A stretch of DNA of 64,000 nucleotides from Legionella drozanskii LLAP-1 (GCF_001467585.1 NZ_LNXY01000020.1:850904-914903); one strand, 5' to 3'; positions 54,263 to 63,620 are shown, counted from the stretch's first letter. Translations and numbers: made by a program. The notes: generated by a model from the sequence alone, not told the origin.

Positions 54263-55166
54263 GCGATCTCCTAGGAAAAGTCTGACGTACAACCTGCGGT
54301 AAATTGGCTTCAGCCGTCAATTGCACGTATTGGATTTGCAAGCGCTTAAATTGCGCTTGTAAACGAGCAATTCGCTCTTCACAGTAATTTTTATAACCTT
54401 GAGTCACCTCATGAATTGTTGTATCCAGCAATAGTTCTTGCTGCCCATCCGTGATCGCATAATGTTGTGGTTTGGGGGGGGAAAGCTCCAAGGGATCGCA
54501 GATGTGATAAACCAAGACATCATTATGGTAACGTAAGCGACTTAAATGTTGTTCGCTATCTGCATCCATATTATAAAAATCGCTAATCAACACTAAAATA
54601 CTACCTGGTCGCAAAACGCGACGAACCCGGGTTAAGGCATCACTTAAAGGTTTTGATTGGGAGCCATTATTTACTACTCCCATTTGCGTGTACTGACTTA
54701 ATGACGCTAATAAAGGTAGAACTGCTGTTTCTCGGCTCCGAGGGGTAAACTCATTGTGTTCTTTTGCTGAAAAAAATAAACCGCCTACCCGATCGCCCTG
54801 TTTTATTGCAGTCCAGGCGAGCATTGCGGCAAGACGAGCAGCGATGACCGATTTAAACGCTAACCGGGTGCCAAAAAACATCGAGGGATTAAAATCGCTG
54901 AGAATAACAACAGGGCGTTCTCTTTCTTCCTGATAAAGCTTGACATGGGGGCGACCAGTGCGCGCTGTGACTCGCCATTCCATATGGCGAATTTCGTCAC
55001 CGGCTTGATAGTTTCGGGCTTCGGCAAAATCCATACCTCGTCCACGTAATTTAGACAAATGATTACCTGCCCGTATAGCACTCCCCACGGGATTATAATG
55101 CACACGCTGTGCATAGCGCCTCAGAGCGATTAACTCATCCAGTTGAACTGTAACCCCTTCAGTCAT
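54255..55166 (-). CDS. DUF58 protein of the Bat operon
   Basis: Cytosolic protein of 303 residues of the DUF58 family (vWA-like fold). It contains the hallmark SKLRGRGMDFAEARNYQAGDEIRHMEWRVTARTGRPHVKLYQEERERP near residues 38-85, followed by ILSDFNPSMFFG. Always found next to MoxR ATPases. It starts eight bases after moxR. Role unknown; probably part of a MoxR-driven assembly for envelope or metal-protein maturation. Confidence 0.93.
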   Translation of the reverse strand: MTEGVTVQLDELIALRRYAQRVHYNPVGSAIRAGNHLSKLRGRGMDFAEARNYQAGDEIRHMEWRVTARTGRPHVKLYQEERERPVVILSDFNPSMFFGTRLAFKSVIAARLAAMLAWTAIKQGDRVGGLFFSAKEHNEFTPRSRETAVLPLLASLSQYTQMGVVNNGSQSKPLSDALTRVRRVLRPGSILVLISDFYNMDADSEQHLSRLRYHNDVLVYHICDPLELSPPKPQHYAITDGQQELLLDTTIHEVTQGYKNYCEERIARLQAQFKRLQIQYVQLTAEANLPQVVRQTFPRRSRG

Positions 55167-55174
55167 AGCAAATC

Positions 55175-56170
55175 CTAAGGCACGGCAACCAATCGCAGTA
55201 AGGAATCGATGAAATCATCGCTGGTCACTCCTTCCGCTTCTGCTTCGAAACTTAATAGAATACGATGACGAAGAACATCATGAGCAATCACATGAATATC
55301 TTCCGGTGTGACATAATTGCGACCCGCCAACCAGGCGTGCGCTTTTGAGCAGCGATCCAGCGCAATCGTTGCGCGTGGGCTTGCACCGAAACGTACCCAG
55401 CGAGCCAACTCATCGCTATAAACTGCTGGATTTCGCGTAGCAACGACTAGTTGTACCAAATAATTTTCTAAAGCTTCACTGGTGTGAACTTGCAACACCT
55501 CCTGCCTTGCATCAAATAAAGTCACTTGACTCAAGGGCTGAATTGCTGCCGCTTGACTTCCTTCACCACCCGCAGCTTCTCGTCGGGCTAAGTTTAAAAT
55601 GTCATATTCGACCTGCGCATCTGGATAGCCAATGCGGACATACATCAAAAAACGGTCCAACTGGGCTTCTGGTAAGGGATAGGTTCCCTCTTGTTCGATA
55701 GGATTCTGTGTTGCCATGACCAAAAATAATTCTGGTAATGGGTAAGTTTTGCCCCCAATCGTCACCTGTCGTTCGGCCATTGCCTCTAGCAAGGCAGATT
55801 GCACTTTAGCGGGTGCTCGATTGATTTCATCCGCGAGAATGAGATGATGAAAAATAGGACCGGGTTGAAAAACGAAAGAGCCATTTTCAGGATGATAAAT
55901 ATCCGTGCCAGTCAAATCCCCAGGCAGTAAATCGGGAGTAAATTGAATGCGATGGAAATCACCTTCGACCACAGAAGACAATTCTTTCACAGCACGCGTT
56001 TTAGCAAGCCCTGGCGCTCCTTCTACCAACAAATGACCATCTGCAAGTAAAGCGATTAACAAACGTGACACCAATCCTTTTTGTCCAAGAATGCGTCCAT
56101 TAAGATGCTCACTCAATTGTAAGAGTTGTTGTTGCACTGCTTGCGTTGAACTAAGATCTAACTGCTCCAT
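55175..56170 (-). CDS. MoxR-family AAA+ ATPase
   Basis: Chaperone-like ATPase of 331 residues. Walker A in VEGAPGLAKTRAVKELS near residue 55, Walker B in HLILADEINRAPAKVQSALLEAM near 108, sensor 1 in LVMATQNPIEQEGTYPLPEAQLDRF, and the C-terminal lid. First gene of a tightly packed seven-gene operon (moxR, DUF58, DUF4381, batA, batB, batC, batD). It is divergent from phrB. Confidence 0.95.
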   Translation of the reverse strand: MEQLDLSSTQAVQQQLLQLSEHLNGRILGQKGLVSRLLIALLADGHLLVEGAPGLAKTRAVKELSSVVEGDFHRIQFTPDLLPGDLTGTDIYHPENGSFVFQPGPIFHHLILADEINRAPAKVQSALLEAMAERQVTIGGKTYPLPELFLVMATQNPIEQEGTYPLPEAQLDRFLMYVRIGYPDAQVEYDILNLARREAAGGEGSQAAAIQPLSQVTLFDARQEVLQVHTSEALENYLVQLVVATRNPAVYSDELARWVRFGASPRATIALDRCSKAHAWLAGRNYVTPEDIHVIAHDVLRHRILLSFEAEAEGVTSDDFIDSLLRLVAVP

Positions 56171-56364
56171 AAGCTTACCTTGTGCAAAAGAATATTATCC
56201 TAACGTGAAACTAAACCAATGCCAAGACGGTTCTGAGTCTGATCCTGCGATTAAATACAAAAATTTGCAAACTAAGTACTCTGAGGTACCCTATCTCTAC
56301 AATTCATATTTCCAGCGAACTGGTAACAAACTACCCCCAGTTAACATTTTTTGGAGCACTATAC

Positions 56365-57777
56365 ATGTCAACTGCAATCGTATGGTTTCGGCAAGATTTA
56401 CGTTGTCAGGATAATCCTGCCTTAGCGACAGCCTGCGAGCAACATCAATGGGTTATTCCGATCTATATCGCCGGAAAAAATCCTTTGGAATCAGTTGGTG
56501 CTGCACAAGGTTGGTGGTTGCATCATAGCTTGTTGGCTTTACAAAAAGAGTTAAAAAAACAGGGCTTGGATTTAGCTCTAAAACATGGACTTCCACTGGT
56601 GGTCTTGAAAGAGCTAATCAAAGAATTTCAGGTGGATGCAATTTATTGGAATCGTGGCTATGAACCAACGCGTATTGAGCAGGATAAAATCATTAAATCA
56701 GAACTAAAAACACTCGGTTTAACAGTTAAAAGTTTTAATGGTTATTTATTAAATGAGCCTTGGACAGTGAAAAATAAAGCGGGGGAAAATTTTAAAATAT
56801 TTACCCCTTTCTGGAAGCAATGTTTGCGGCAAATAGAAATTCCCTCGCTAAAAACAATAAAGCATGGGCCCAGATATCCTGCCTTAAAATCTGACCAACT
56901 TAGCGATTGGAATTTATTGCCCAGCAGGCCAAATTGGGCTAAAGAATTTGCAGATTACTGGAAGCCAGGCGAAACATCTGCAACTCAAAAACTCAATTTT
57001 TTCATCGAAAATCATCTGCAAAATTATAAAAATTATCGTGACGAACCGTTTAGAGTAGCTACGTCTTATTTATCGCCGCATTTACATTTTGGTGAAATTA
57101 GCCCCTGGCAAATCTGGCGAGCGATGGAAGAGGCAAAACTGACAAAAAACTATCATTTGGGCTCGATTGAATGTTTTCAGTCCGAATTAGGATGGCGAGA
57201 GTTTTCCTATCATCTTCTCTATCATTATCCGAATTTACCACAGCAAAATTTCAGACAAGAATTTGATAATTTTTCTTGGCACAATGATCATCAAAACTTG
57301 TTGCGCTGGCAACGCGGTTTAACAGGTTATCCGATCGTGGATGCCGGGATGCGTGAATTATGGCGTACAGGTTATATGCATAATCGCGTTCGCATGATCG
57401 TCGCCTCGTTTCTAGTCAAAGATTTGTTGATTGATTGGCGCAAAGGTGCTGAATGGTTTTTGTATACTTTACTCGATGCAGACTTAGCAAGTAACTCTAC
57501 TAATTGGCAGTGGGTTGCAGGTTCTGGCGTTGATTCTGCACCTTATTTTCGTATTTTTAATCCCGTTCTTCAGGGTGAAAAATTTGACCGTCAAGGAGAA
57601 TATGTAAGAAAGTGGGTTCCTGAGTTAACATCCCTACCGCTTAAATGGCTGCATAAACCCTGGGAAGCACCCGCGCATGAACTTCCGATCCGTTTAGGCA
57701 GCGATTATCCCTACCCCCTTGTTGAGCATAATAGTGCCCGACAACTAGCGCTGGAAAAGTATAAGTCAATTAAATAA
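56365..57777 (+). CDS. phrB: Deoxyribodipyrimidine photolyase
   Basis: Light-dependent repair of cyclobutane pyrimidine dimers; 470 residues (E. coli 472). N-terminal antenna domain begins TAIVWFRQDLRCQDNPAL. The FAD domain has SELGWREFSYHLLYHYPNLPQQNF, GLTGYPIVDAGMRELWRTGYMHNRVRMIVASFLVKDLLIDWR and DADLASNSTNWQWVAGSGVDSAPYFRIFNP, all conserved flavin- and DNA-contact segments. GGAGC lies before the ATG. Convergent with the DUF523 gene. Confidence 0.96.
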   Translation: MSTAIVWFRQDLRCQDNPALATACEQHQWVIPIYIAGKNPLESVGAAQGWWLHHSLLALQKELKKQGLDLALKHGLPLVVLKELIKEFQVDAIYWNRGYEPTRIEQDKIIKSELKTLGLTVKSFNGYLLNEPWTVKNKAGENFKIFTPFWKQCLRQIEIPSLKTIKHGPRYPALKSDQLSDWNLLPSRPNWAKEFADYWKPGETSATQKLNFFIENHLQNYKNYRDEPFRVATSYLSPHLHFGEISPWQIWRAMEEAKLTKNYHLGSIECFQSELGWREFSYHLLYHYPNLPQQNFRQEFDNFSWHNDHQNLLRWQRGLTGYPIVDAGMRELWRTGYMHNRVRMIVASFLVKDLLIDWRKGAEWFLYTLLDADLASNSTNWQWVAGSGVDSAPYFRIFNPVLQGEKFDRQGEYVRKWVPELTSLPLKWLHKPWEAPAHELPIRLGSDYPYPLVEHNSARQLALEKYKSIK

Positions 57778-57785
57778 TCAGCGGA

Positions 57786-58733
57786 TTAAATGTGATTTCT
57801 TAGCATTAACTCGTCAGGGTAAGGTGATAAATAACTTTGACCCTCTAAATAGGGTTGTGGATGATTTATTAAATGATGATTAACTAAGGTAAGGGGTACA
57901 ATTAAAGGTAGTAATCCCTGCCGATAATTATTAATAATTGTCACTAATTCTTGTTTATCATTTTTACTGAGAACTGTTTTAAAATAGCCTAGGCAATGTT
58001 GTAAAACATTCGCATGCGTATTCGGTGTCGCAACCAAACTCATAATCTTCATGAAATTATAAATATATTCAGAGGCCAAAACCGACAAATTTTTTTGATT
58101 TATTTGACTCACAAACTTACCCAAGTCTCGACTTTTACTAGGTTGATGAGCCATCAAGGTTAACTTATAACGGGTGTGAAACTTAATGAGTGCATTCACT
58201 GTAAAATCGGATTCTCTAGTGGTTTGCCAATCATGATAAATAAATAGTCTTTCGATAAAATTTTCACGTAGTTTGGGATCGTTTAATCGGCCTTCTTCTT
58301 CAATAGGTAAACAGGGGAATCTTTCTGCAAGCACCTTGGCAAACAGACCTTGTCCTAATTTAGGTGCGACTCCTTTGTCTTGATATACTTTAACTTGCTT
58401 CAGACCGCAGGTCGGTGATTGGCTTTTCAGTATATAACCACTAATATTAGTTAGTTGTTTTATTGTCGAATTAGCAAATTCCTGCATTATCTGAGTGTAA
58501 TCTTGTTGCGGGTTATTCACCTCTACGAGACGGGGTGATTTAGGATTGCCCACCAAACGGATAGCTGCCCTCGGTATGCCTAAACCAATTGCAACCTCAG
58601 GACAAATAGGCAGAAAATCAACATAATTGGCAAGAAGCTCACATAAATAACTATTCCGTTTATGTCCTCCATCGAAGCGAACTTTTTCGCCAATAAGACA
58701 GGAAGATATTCCAAGTAAAATGCGTCTTTCCAT
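57786..58733 (-). CDS. DUF523 and DUF1722 (YbgA-like) two-domain protein
   Basis: Protein of 315 residues. N-terminal DUF523 domain (LLGISSCLIGEKVRFDGGHKRN, FLPICPEVAIGLGIPRAAIRLV, SPTCGLKQVKVY) with conserved cysteines that may bind metal. C-terminal DUF1722 domain (FTVNALIKFHTRYKLTLMAHQPSKSRDLGKFV). This fusion is often found next to photolyases and DNA repair genes, as here beside phrB, but its biochemical activity is unknown to me. Confidence 0.9.
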   Translation of the reverse strand: MERRILLGISSCLIGEKVRFDGGHKRNSYLCELLANYVDFLPICPEVAIGLGIPRAAIRLVGNPKSPRLVEVNNPQQDYTQIMQEFANSTIKQLTNISGYILKSQSPTCGLKQVKVYQDKGVAPKLGQGLFAKVLAERFPCLPIEEEGRLNDPKLRENFIERLFIYHDWQTTRESDFTVNALIKFHTRYKLTLMAHQPSKSRDLGKFVSQINQKNLSVLASEYIYNFMKIMSLVATPNTHANVLQHCLGYFKTVLSKNDKQELVTIINNYRQGLLPLIVPLTLVNHHLINHPQPYLEGQSYLSPYPDELMLRNHI

Positions 58734-58770
58734 CGTCGTTCCTTTTACTCTAGAAAAAAATACTTCTGCT

Positions 58771-59220
58771 TTAACGTTTTTCTAGATAATCTTTTTGCAA
58801 CTCAAGCGGCATTAACTCCTGCAAGCGCTCATAAAGTTCAATAATTTCAACACAAAAAACCAATAATTGCTGCCGATCATCCCATAATTCATAATCAATT
58901 CCTTTGCGAAATGCATATTGTCGAGAGAGCATTTTTAGTAAACGGATATCCTGATTGGACAATCCGAGCTCAGAACTTAAGACAAGCAACTCAACGAGAT
59001 TTTTGTGTTGATTGTTTGTTTTATAGTCATGAAGTAGATAGGCTTTTAAGGTTAACTCAAACGCCGAATACATGAGGGATACAACAGGATCTAAAGTATC
59101 AATGACTCCTCGCCCGGAAATAATTATTTCCGCATTATCTTGCAATAAATGCTCGGCACAATAAGCATGTTGAGTCGCAATTTTAATCAATTCTAAAGGC
59201 GAATAATATTTTTTATCCAT
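58771..59220 (-). CDS. Hypothetical helical protein, HEPN-like
   Basis: Soluble protein of 149 residues with mostly helices. LDPVVSLMYSAFELTLKAYLLHDY followed by HKNLVELLVLSSELGLSNQDIRLLKMLSRQYAFRKGIDYEL has the look of HEPN-type helical domains, in which an Arg near the C-terminal helix with a nearby His may act on RNA. The characteristic RxxxxH motif is not present, so nuclease activity is doubtful. No partner nucleotidyltransferase is nearby. Family assignment tentative. Confidence 0.65.
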   Translation of the reverse strand: MDKKYYSPLELIKIATQHAYCAEHLLQDNAEIIISGRGVIDTLDPVVSLMYSAFELTLKAYLLHDYKTNNQHKNLVELLVLSSELGLSNQDIRLLKMLSRQYAFRKGIDYELWDDRQQLLVFCVEIIELYERLQELMPLELQKDYLEKR

Positions 59221-59297
59221 TCACTTACCCAAAAACAAAGACTAGCGGTATAATACTCGTAATCGCTGTTCATTTCATCCGTTCTTAGCGCAGTCAA

Positions 59298-60272
59298 ATG
59301 CAATCTTTCTTCAATAGTCCACTATCGATAGGAACATTAAATTTAGCACATCGCCTTATTCAAGGGCCTTTGGCAGGGTTTAGTTGCGCCCCTTTTCGAA
59401 CCCTATTTGCGCAATTCAGACCCCCGGCTTACTGTGTTTCGGAAATGATTTCGGCCCATGATGTCATTCATAAGCATTCCCTGCATTCACGTTATTTGCA
59501 TCGTGCTGTCAATGAAAAGCAGCTCTGCTATCAAATTGCGGGAACGAATCCGGTGATTATGGCGCAGGCAGCCACTCGTCTTGAAGCCATTGGGGCTAAT
59601 TTGATCGACATCAATTGCGGTTGCCCTAAAACCAAAATTCGCAAAAAAGGTGCGGGAAGTGCTTTGCTGGAAAAACCTGAGGAACTCCTGGCGATTGTTA
59701 GCGCGGTACGCCAAGCCATTAAGATTCCGCTAACCGTTAAACTCCGTATTCTGGGAAATGAATCTGATTTTAAACTCGCTAAAAGTCTTGAAGAAGCCGG
59801 AGCAGACGCATTAATCATCCACGGTAGACGCTGGACCGAGGATTATGATCAAGCCAATAACTGGGAGCAAATAGCGCAAATAAAACAGCAGATAACCATT
59901 CCTGTTATTGCCAATGGCGATATTTCTGAGTACCAAAGTTTGCAAGAAGCCTTAAATCAGACCCGCTGTGATGCCTTCATGATTTCTCGTGCAGGAACGG
60001 GTAAACCCTGGTTGTATCAAAATTTACTTAACCAAGAAACCATCCAAATTAGTGCAAATGAATCGATTGGTCTTTTTTGCCAACATTTGCAAGGCTTGGC
60101 ACAGTTAGAAAATGAATATAAGGCCTTATTACAAAGCAAATCGCTTGTCCGTTATTATTTCAGGAACCAGTTAGACGCGAATCAATTACAAGCTTTTTAT
60201 CGCTTGGACAAACTTGCCCAAGTAGAATCTTGGCTTAGATCATTCTTGACTAAGCTCGATGACAGTGCATAA
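59298..60272 (+). CDS. tRNA-dihydrouridine synthase family protein
   Basis: Flavin enzyme of 324 residues reducing uridines in tRNA. TIM barrel with LIQGPLAGFSCAPFRTLF, YQIAGTNPVIMAQAA, the catalytic Cys in IDINCGCPKTKIRKKGAGSALL near residue 107, and IPVIANGDI and RAGTGKPWL (phosphate binding). Which of the Dus types (A, B or C) it is cannot be said from motifs alone. The ribosome site before the ATG is weak. Confidence 0.88.
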   Translation: MQSFFNSPLSIGTLNLAHRLIQGPLAGFSCAPFRTLFAQFRPPAYCVSEMISAHDVIHKHSLHSRYLHRAVNEKQLCYQIAGTNPVIMAQAATRLEAIGANLIDINCGCPKTKIRKKGAGSALLEKPEELLAIVSAVRQAIKIPLTVKLRILGNESDFKLAKSLEEAGADALIIHGRRWTEDYDQANNWEQIAQIKQQITIPVIANGDISEYQSLQEALNQTRCDAFMISRAGTGKPWLYQNLLNQETIQISANESIGLFCQHLQGLAQLENEYKALLQSKSLVRYYFRNQLDANQLQAFYRLDKLAQVESWLRSFLTKLDDSA

Positions 60273-60315
60273 TGCCAACATTGTGTGGATTTATGAAACA
60301 TAATAGGAAAAATAA

Positions 60316-60840
60316 ATGCCTAAACTCAAAACGATTATCGGCCATGCCTTTTTTATGGGTCGGTGGTTACAATTACCTCTTTATATCGGTCTTTTAGTTA
60401 TTTTAGCAGCCTATGTTTATCGCTATCTGATTGAATTAGCGCATCTTGTTATCAATATTAATGGTTTTGATGATACCCATATTATGTTGGGAGTCTTAGA
60501 TCTCATTGATGTGGTCATGATTGCTAATTTGCTCATCATGGTGGTACTTGGCGGTTATGAAACCTTTATCTCGCGCCTTGATTTACATACTCATCCTGAT
60601 CAACCTGAGTGGTTGGATCATTTAGATGCAGGAGCGATGAAAATTAAACTTGCGCTTGCCTTGATCGGTATTTCTTCCATCCACTTATTAAGGACGTTTA
60701 TTGATCCGACTAAACAAACTAATTATACGGTCATGTGGCAAGTAGTCATTCATTTGACCTTGCTTGTATCCGTCCTTTCTATTGCTTTTGCGAATCGGTT
60801 ACTGACAAAAACTCAGGAAGAAAATGAGAGGGTGGCTTGA
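60316..60840 (+). CDS. YqhA family inner-membrane protein
   Basis: Membrane protein of 174 residues with four helices (LPLYIGLLVILAAYVYRYL, DLIDVVMIANLLIMVVLGGYETFIS, MKIKLALALIGISSIHLLRTFI, VIHLTLLVSVLSIAFANRLL). The first cytosolic loop and SRLDLHTHPDQPEWLDHLDAGAMKIKLA are typical of the YqhA family. Function unknown. Single gene 43 bases after the dihydrouridine synthase; possibly co-transcribed. Confidence 0.85.
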   Translation: MPKLKTIIGHAFFMGRWLQLPLYIGLLVILAAYVYRYLIELAHLVININGFDDTHIMLGVLDLIDVVMIANLLIMVVLGGYETFISRLDLHTHPDQPEWLDHLDAGAMKIKLALALIGISSIHLLRTFIDPTKQTNYTVMWQVVIHLTLLVSVLSIAFANRLLTKTQEENERVA

Positions 60841-61231
60841 CGGCATTGTTGCGTAGGTGAATTCCGAAGACTATTAACCCGTTCGGGCTGAGGTATCTTC
60901 ACTTTTTTTTTGAATAATAGTCGAGCCAAATCCAGTGTTTTACTGAACCATTCAGCCTGAGGATGAGCGCCAGCGACGTCTCGAAGGCCTGCCTGAGGTA
61001 CTCGAAGGGGGGCTTTGCACCAAGGCTTCGAGACAGCGCTACGCGCACCCGAGCATCCTGAGGCTCTCGAAGGACTCAGCCCGAACGGATGGAGCAACAC
61101 CTATTTTTGCTCAAAAAAAAGTGAAGATCCCCCAGGCCTGCGGCTTCCTCAACCCGAACGGATTACGAACCTTTCTGGCATGTTTTTATCTAGATTTACG
61201 AAGAATTCAACCATGCGCAATGACGAAGAAA
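60841..61231. mobile_element. Foldback (MITE-like) repeat element
   Basis: This 391-base gap has no gene. An inverted pair flanks a core: left arm 60879-60913 (starts CCGTTCGGGCTGAGG, ends CTTCACTTTTTTTTTGA) and right arm 61111-61161 (starts TCAAAAAAAAGTGAAG, ends CCCGAACGG). The right arm carries an 18-base insert relative to the left. The core repeats CTTCGAGACAGCG-like and CCTGAGG-like words in both orientations and has a third CAGCCCGAACGG copy at 61077-61088. There is no transposase; it may be a nonautonomous element or a large structured repeat. Short frames in this stretch are not genes. Confidence 0.75.
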
Positions 61232-61981
61232 CTAAATACTCCGCCCGCCGTCCACATTGAGAATCTGCCCGGTAATAAAAGGATTTTCCACAAGCGCCAA
61301 TACCGCTTGCGCAATAAAAGCCGGATCGCCGTGTCGTTTTAGCGGTGTTTTAGCAATAATTTCATTCTGCAATTCCAACGACAGTGCATTCGCTTGCTCG
61401 GGCCAAGCAATCGCTCCAGGCGCAATCGCATTAACACGTACCTGTGGAGCAAACTCACGTGCTAAGGCTTTTGTTTGCATGACTAGCGCTGCTTTCGTTT
61501 GGCAATAGACAGTGTAATCTTTGAGTGGCCTTTCCGCATGAATATCCGTGAGATTAATAATGGCTCCCTGCTGCTTGGCAAGATAAGGTTGAGCGGCAAG
61601 ACTTAATAAAAATGGAGCTTTCACGTTAGTCGTGAATAACGCGTCCCAATCGTTCTCTTCAAAATGAGTTAAGGGAGTACGGGTAAAAATAGAAGCATTA
61701 TTGACCAAAAGATCCAACTGCCCCGCCCAGGCAATAGTCTCAACAATCAAACGCTGAGCTGCCTCGTGAGCACAGAGATCCTGTTGTAAAACAACTGCAG
61801 AATCCGGGCGTTGTTGATTGAGCAGCTCTGCTAAATTCTTCGCCTCAGGCGAGGAATGATGACAATGAATAAGCACTTTAAAACCTGCTTGATGCAGTTG
61901 TTTGGCGATGGCAGCGCCTATTCGTCGGCTAGCTCCAGTCACTAATGCGACTCTGATCGCTTGTTTATTGGCTTGATTCAA
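61232..61981 (-). CDS. folM: Pteridine reductase-like short-chain dehydrogenase (FolM/PTR1 type)
   Basis: Cytosolic SDR of 249 residues. The cofactor motif is TGASRRIGAAIA, with Arg where classical SDRs have a Gly, as in PTR1 and FolM pteridine reductases. Then LVNNASIFTRTPL near residue 89, and the catalytic Tyr and Lys in DYTVYCQTKAAL near 155. It reduces dihydropterins, giving tetrahydro-monapterin or -folate. It is divergent from a MidA-family gene and 1 kb from a PTPS-like gene, so a shared pterin function is reasonable. Confidence 0.82.
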   Translation of the reverse strand: MNQANKQAIRVALVTGASRRIGAAIAKQLHQAGFKVLIHCHHSSPEAKNLAELLNQQRPDSAVVLQQDLCAHEAAQRLIVETIAWAGQLDLLVNNASIFTRTPLTHFEENDWDALFTTNVKAPFLLSLAAQPYLAKQQGAIINLTDIHAERPLKDYTVYCQTKAALVMQTKALAREFAPQVRVNAIAPGAIAWPEQANALSLELQNEIIAKTPLKRHGDPAFIAQAVLALVENPFITGQILNVDGGRSI

Positions 61982-62016
61982 GGTAATGTTCCTCGTTTTA
62001 TAAATTTTAATCAGTT

Positions 62017-63126
62017 ATGAGTTTATTAAAATCGATTCACACTCAATTAGAGCAAGGCGACCTGCCTTTTGTTGAGTTTATGCAACTGGCGCTCTATGCA
62101 CCGTATGTTGGCTATTATAGTGCAGGATTACAAAAATTTGGTATTCATGGCGATTTCATCACCGCACCCGAATTAACGCCTCTGTTTGGACAAACACTTG
62201 CTCACCAATGCAAAGAATTATTAGAAACGCTGTCATCACCGGTTTTGTTTGAATTCGGCGCTGGTTCAGGGCGTTTATGTGTTGATCTCTTAACCTCGCT
62301 AGAGCGCATGTCTTGCTTGCCCCAAACTTATTACATTCTTGAAGTAAGTGCCAATTTACGTCAACGACAGACTGAGTTAATTCAACAAGAAATTCCGCAT
62401 TTGTTTGATCGCGTCACTTGGCTAGAGCGCTGGCCTGAACAAGCATTCAACGGTGTGATCATTGCCAATGAAGTACTTGATGCCATGCCGGTGCATCGTT
62501 TTTTGCAAACGCCAGATAGTATCCAGGAAAGTTTTATTCGTCTGGATGACCAGGGCGAATTAATCGAAGTTTTTAAACCTTGCACTAACCCACGTTTACT
62601 CGATTATATCAAAAACAATTTTCCGCAGGAGCAAGTCCCTTATCTTTCTGAAGTTAATTTATTTATCGATGATTGGATCTTGCAGTGTTCTAACATGCTC
62701 AATCAAGGGGCGATGTTTATTATTGATTATGGCTTCCCAAGGCATGAGTATTATCACCCGGATCGCAATACCGGTACTTTGATGTGTCACTACCAGCATC
62801 ATGCGCACGCGAATCCACTCATTCATGTAGGCGAACAAGATATTACCGCTCATGTTGATTTTACTCATGTCGCTGAAGCTGCTTATACCGCTGGCTTTCA
62901 TATTGCAGGCTATTGCAATCAGGCCTCTTTTTTGCTGGCTAACGGTTTGCTAAGCTTATTGGAAAATGAGGATAATGAGCCTGAGCGTATGAAAACACAG
63001 CAAGCGGTAAAACAACTCATTCAACCCAGCGAAATGGGCGAATTGTTTAAGGTGATTGCCCTCACCAAACAGATAGAATCAACCTTAAGTGGTTTTCAAT
63101 TGCAAGATAAACGAGCGAGTTTATGA
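62017..63126 (+). CDS. MidA family SAM-dependent methyltransferase (NDUFAF7-like)
   Basis: Protein of 369 residues of the COG1565 family: AGLQKFGIHGDFITAPELTPLFGQTLA near the N-terminus, the SAM-binding motif FEFGAGSGRLCVDLL near residue 80, VIIANEVLDAMPVHRF near 150 and GAMFIIDYGFPRHEYYHPDRNTGTLMCHYQHHAH near 225. The eukaryotic homologue methylates a complex I subunit Arg; the bacterial target is not established. It overlaps the PTPS-like gene by ATGA, so the two are coupled. Confidence 0.9.
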   Translation: MSLLKSIHTQLEQGDLPFVEFMQLALYAPYVGYYSAGLQKFGIHGDFITAPELTPLFGQTLAHQCKELLETLSSPVLFEFGAGSGRLCVDLLTSLERMSCLPQTYYILEVSANLRQRQTELIQQEIPHLFDRVTWLERWPEQAFNGVIIANEVLDAMPVHRFLQTPDSIQESFIRLDDQGELIEVFKPCTNPRLLDYIKNNFPQEQVPYLSEVNLFIDDWILQCSNMLNQGAMFIIDYGFPRHEYYHPDRNTGTLMCHYQHHAHANPLIHVGEQDITAHVDFTHVAEAAYTAGFHIAGYCNQASFLLANGLLSLLENEDNEPERMKTQQAVKQLIQPSEMGELFKVIALTKQIESTLSGFQLQDKRASL

Positions 63127-63620
63127 TAAAAAAATACTTAACTACTGTGGAATTACAAAAAGAGTCGATGAAATTTTCAGCCGGCCACACCACTATATTC
63201 TCGGCGACAGAACGCGAGCCTTTGCATGGTCATATGTATGCGGTTTATCTAGCCCTCACAACTTGGGTAGAAGAAAACGGGATGACCTTTGATTATCGCT
63301 ATTACAAAGAACGAATTCATAAATTATGTCGCTATTTAAATCAAACCTTTTTGATGCCGCAATTTTCACCTTTCTTAGAATACGCTGAAGATGAAAATTA
63401 TTATTATTTCACTTTTAATCATAAGAAAATACCGTTTCTTAAAGAAGATGTAACCCTCATGCCAGTAACGAATATCACCGTCGAAGAATTGTCGCGTTGG
63501 TTTGTTGAGGAGTTAATTAAAGATAAGGCGGAATTAGATCGCCACCGCATTGAAAAAGTCGTGATCAAGGTCTTTTCAGCGCCAGGGCAATCAGCAAGCC
63601 ACGAATGGCAACGCAGTTGA
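63123..63620 (+). CDS. 6-pyruvoyl-tetrahydropterin synthase-like protein without the catalytic Cys
   Basis: PTPS/QueD fold protein of 165 residues. Zinc-site histidines are seen in FSAGHTTIF near residue 19 and in the pattern EPLHGHMY near 36. The residue four before HGH, Cys in true PTPS and QueD, is Arg; a Glu stands at minus three, as I recall for PTPS-III proteins that replace FolB in folate synthesis. The C-terminal end carries TVEELSRWFVEEL and EKVVIKVFSAPGQSASHEW, with the final catalytic Glu/His region. Coupled to the MidA-family gene; a pteridine reductase lies upstream. Confidence 0.85.
   Translation: MIKKYLTTVELQKESMKFSAGHTTIFSATEREPLHGHMYAVYLALTTWVEENGMTFDYRYYKERIHKLCRYLNQTFLMPQFSPFLEYAEDENYYYFTFNHKKIPFLKEDVTLMPVTNITVEELSRWFVEELIKDKAELDRHRIEKVVIKVFSAPGQSASHEWQRS

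Noticed and set aside
60813-61342. Several short frames on both strands
   Set aside because: They lie in the foldback repeat, with low-complexity translation and no ribosome sites.
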